Assembly: GCA_028823855.1 (NCBI GenBank)
Contig: JAPPFL010000058.1
Location: forward strand, 1 to 64,000
Direction: 5' to 3'
DNA: 64,000 nt
Origin: Albidovulum sp.
Lineage (GTDB): Bacteria; Pseudomonadota; Alphaproteobacteria; Rhodobacterales; Rhodobacteraceae
The translations under genes and the position numbers were made by a program. Positions 62,264 through 64,000 of this stretch are shown in pieces (the stretch's first letter is position 1; the number at the start of each line of letters is the position of its first letter). The notes beneath the pieces are model-generated. The model saw only the letters and a list, made by a program, of their open reading frames with translations, had not been told where the DNA came from and ran no database searches.

Positions 62264-64000
62264 ATGAATAATACATTGGGAATCCACCATCATACTTCTC
62301 TAGACACCATGTCGGCTCTACCCCGCACGGCGATGGAGAATTGCCCAGGCAATGCGAAGGACGAAGAGGAGGATCTCTTGAGAATCTCGTTCGAAAAGAC
62401 CGGCGTTTTCTTTTCCGGTCCGGAGCGTATTTTGCAAACCGGCGACGGGAATGCCCTCCCGCGGACAAATCTTAAAGCGATCGCCTGCCAGGCTGGCTTT
62501 ACGGCAAGTGCCGCCGCAATGGCTCTTGCCGGAATACTTCTCGCGACGCCGGCCGCCGCCTTCGAGTTCGGAAACGATTTATTCTACGGAAGCCTGGATA
62601 CCACGATTTCGCATGGGGTGACATTCCGAGTCCAGAAGGCGGACCCGGATCTTGCCGACAATTTCAACAGCAACGACGGCAACCTCAACTATGATCGCGG
62701 ACTCGTAAGCAACACTTCAAAGTTTACAACCGACCTCGACCTCAGTTTCGGCAATTACGGCGCGTTCGTGCGCGCTTCCGGATATATCGACTTCGAAAAC
62801 CGGCTTGGTTTCCGCCAGCGAAATTCGCCGGTCCCCGGGGTGACGACCGGCGTCGGCAGCGATGTCGAAATCTTGGACGCCTACGTAACGGGCTCATTCG
62901 AGTCGGACGGCCAGTACATGGACTTCAGGCTTGGCCGGCACGTTCTCAACTGGGGCGAAAGCACGTTCATCACGAACGGGATCAACGACATCAATCGCTT
63001 CGACGTGGGAAAGCTGAGGCTGCCCGGCTCCGAACTTCGAGAAGCTCTGCTCCCGGTCTCGATGATTTCGGCGTCATTTTCCCCGAACGAATTGCTGTCG
63101 TTCGAGGGATTCTATCAGCTCGAATGGAAGAAAACCGAAATCGATCCGGTCGGAAGCTATTTCTCAACTACCGATTACGTGGGCGAAGGGGCGAGAAAGG
63201 CCGTTGTAACCCAGATCCCCGGCGTTACGGATATGGGATTCGGATTCGGGCCTCTGACTCCGGCCATCAACGCGGATCTCGACAATTACAAGATACAGCA
63301 TCCGCAGTTGGGTACCGTTCGGGCGCCGCAGCCGCGCCAGTTTGAATTCGATTCCGAATTCGCGACGGTTATTCGCGCACCGGACCGCACCGCTCGCAAA
63401 TCGGGGCAGTGGGGGATCGCGGCGCGCTTTTTGGCCGAGGATTTCAACGAAACGGAATTCGGATTCTACTTCATGAACTACCATAGCCGCCTCCCGGTCG
63501 TGAGCGGTATAACCGGCAGCCTCGAAGGGATTCAGGCTGGACTGGCCGCGGCCCAGGCGGTGTCTGCGCCGAATTCCGAAACGATCCGGGCGGTGACGGC
63601 GGCGGTTACCGCAGAGGTGACTACGGCAGTGACAAATGAGGTGAAAGCGGCGGCAACCGCGCAAGTGACCGAGGCTGCGAAGGCGGCCATTGCCGCAAGC
63701 GGCCAGCCGATTCCTCCTGAGCAAGTACAAGGGATGATTGCTCGCGCAGTCGCCGAGCAAGTGCCCGCAATCGTAGCCGCGCGAGTTCCCCCGATTGTAG
63801 CCGCCGAGGTACCGCCTCGGGTACGCCAGGGAGCGGAAGGGATCGCGCAAGCCATGGCAGTCGATCGATTCGCGAAGACGAGCCGCTACTTTCTCGAGTA
63901 CCCGGAAGACATAAAGCTCTTCGGATTGAGCTTCAACACCGTGCTAGGCGCCTCTGGCTGGGCGCTTCAGGGCGAATACTCGCAGCGCCACGACGCGCCA
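62264..64000 (+). CDS. DUF1302-family outer-membrane protein, partial
   Basis: The gene is open at the window end; 579 residues are seen. After an unusually long N-terminal leader of about 95 residues, a signal-like stretch (AAAMALAGILLATPAAA) precedes FEFGNDLFYGSLDTTISHG, the normal start of DUF1302 proteins. GRHVLNWGESTFITNGIN and RLPGSELREALLPVSM are further signatures. Family members are large beta-barrel proteins, often with DUF1329, linked to uptake of hydrophobic compounds. Residues ~425-530 are an Ala/Val-rich, repeat-like insertion (see findings). The start ATG has GGAG upstream, but an in-frame start after the leader is possible. Confidence 0.85.
   Translation, partial: MNNTLGIHHHTSLDTMSALPRTAMENCPGNAKDEEEDLLRISFEKTGVFFSGPERILQTGDGNALPRTNLKAIACQAGFTASAAAMALAGILLATPAAAFEFGNDLFYGSLDTTISHGVTFRVQKADPDLADNFNSNDGNLNYDRGLVSNTSKFTTDLDLSFGNYGAFVRASGYIDFENRLGFRQRNSPVPGVTTGVGSDVEILDAYVTGSFESDGQYMDFRLGRHVLNWGESTFITNGINDINRFDVGKLRLPGSELREALLPVSMISASFSPNELLSFEGFYQLEWKKTEIDPVGSYFSTTDYVGEGARKAVVTQIPGVTDMGFGFGPLTPAINADLDNYKIQHPQLGTVRAPQPRQFEFDSEFATVIRAPDRTARKSGQWGIAARFLAEDFNETEFGFYFMNYHSRLPVVSGITGSLEGIQAGLAAAQAVSAPNSETIRAVTAAVTAEVTTAVTNEVKAAATAQVTEAAKAAIAASGQPIPPEQVQGMIARAVAEQVPAIVAARVPPIVAAEVPPRVRQGAEGIAQAMAVDRFAKTSRYFLEYPEDIKLFGLSFNTVLGASGWALQGEYSQRHDAP

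Noticed and set aside
62085-62267. 60-codon frame overlapping the DUF1302 start
   Set aside because: No motif and no good ribosome site; probably leader DNA of the DUF1302 gene.
1-64000. CRISPR arrays, rRNA genes or prophage modules
   Set aside because: No regularly spaced repeats, rRNA signatures or phage structural genes were seen on either strand.

Overview
The window looks like chromosome of an alphaproteobacterium, probably of the Rhodospirillales type. The evidence is gene order and family content: yggS, a DUF3576 lipoprotein, leuS, lptE and holA in a row; the mutY/dciA/dsbA block; and long RibA and PmbA/TldE homologues. This is inference from order and motifs only; no search was run. 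TTG and GTG starts are common, several gaps of 0.3-1.2 kb hold no credible gene, and decayed insertion sequences are present, so coding density is modest.

Layout. (1) 1-12.3 kb is mostly housekeeping: two small exported proteins (ankyrin, EF-hand), ribA, a YkuD protein, yggS, a DUF3576 lipoprotein, leuS-lptE-holA, a GST, pmbA and lpxK. (2) 12.3-14.7 kb is decayed DNA: a DUF4143-type ATPase pseudogene and an ISAs1 remnant. (3) 14.7-18 kb holds KDPG aldolase, a DsbA-like protein, dciA and mutY. (4) 18.5-24.3 kb is a cysteate-lyase/D-cysteine-desulfhydrase-like gene in one operon with a betaine-type ABC transporter, divergent from a LysR regulator with a perfect palindrome between them. (5) 24.4-28.3 kb is an IS graveyard (a DruA-domain IS4 transposase, IS5, IS630) on the 3' side of tRNA-Lys(UUU). 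(6) 28.9-32.5 kb is the selenium block: a FAD-oxidoreductase/SelD fusion, mnmH and tRNA-Arg(CCU).

(7) 32.8-54.9 kb is a large catabolic locus that I read as D-apionate degradation. ApnL (lactonase) would make D-apionate, ApnO would convert it to 3-oxo-isoapionate, and from there two exits are present: a TIM-barrel protein (candidate OiaC decarboxylase), and the kinase OiaK feeding a RuBisCO-like protein (OiaX/OiaT type). With them are a LacI regulator, a TRAP transporter, a sugar-type ABC transporter, a divergent ketopantoate-hydroxymethyltransferase-like protein, a membrane desaturase/hydroxylase, an SDR, an HpcH/HpaI aldolase and a D-2-hydroxyacid dehydrogenase. Pathway names come from recalled family knowledge plus co-location.

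(8) 55.2-61.6 kb is a tight seven-gene minus-strand operon: a Tat-exported NMT1/THI5-like binding protein, its ATPase and permease, a FAD oxidoreductase, a CaiB-type CoA-transferase, an enoyl-CoA hydratase and a 7Fe ferredoxin. It looks like import, CoA activation and oxidation of an unknown organic acid. (9) The window ends inside a DUF1302-type outer-membrane protein with an unusual Ala/Val-rich insertion.
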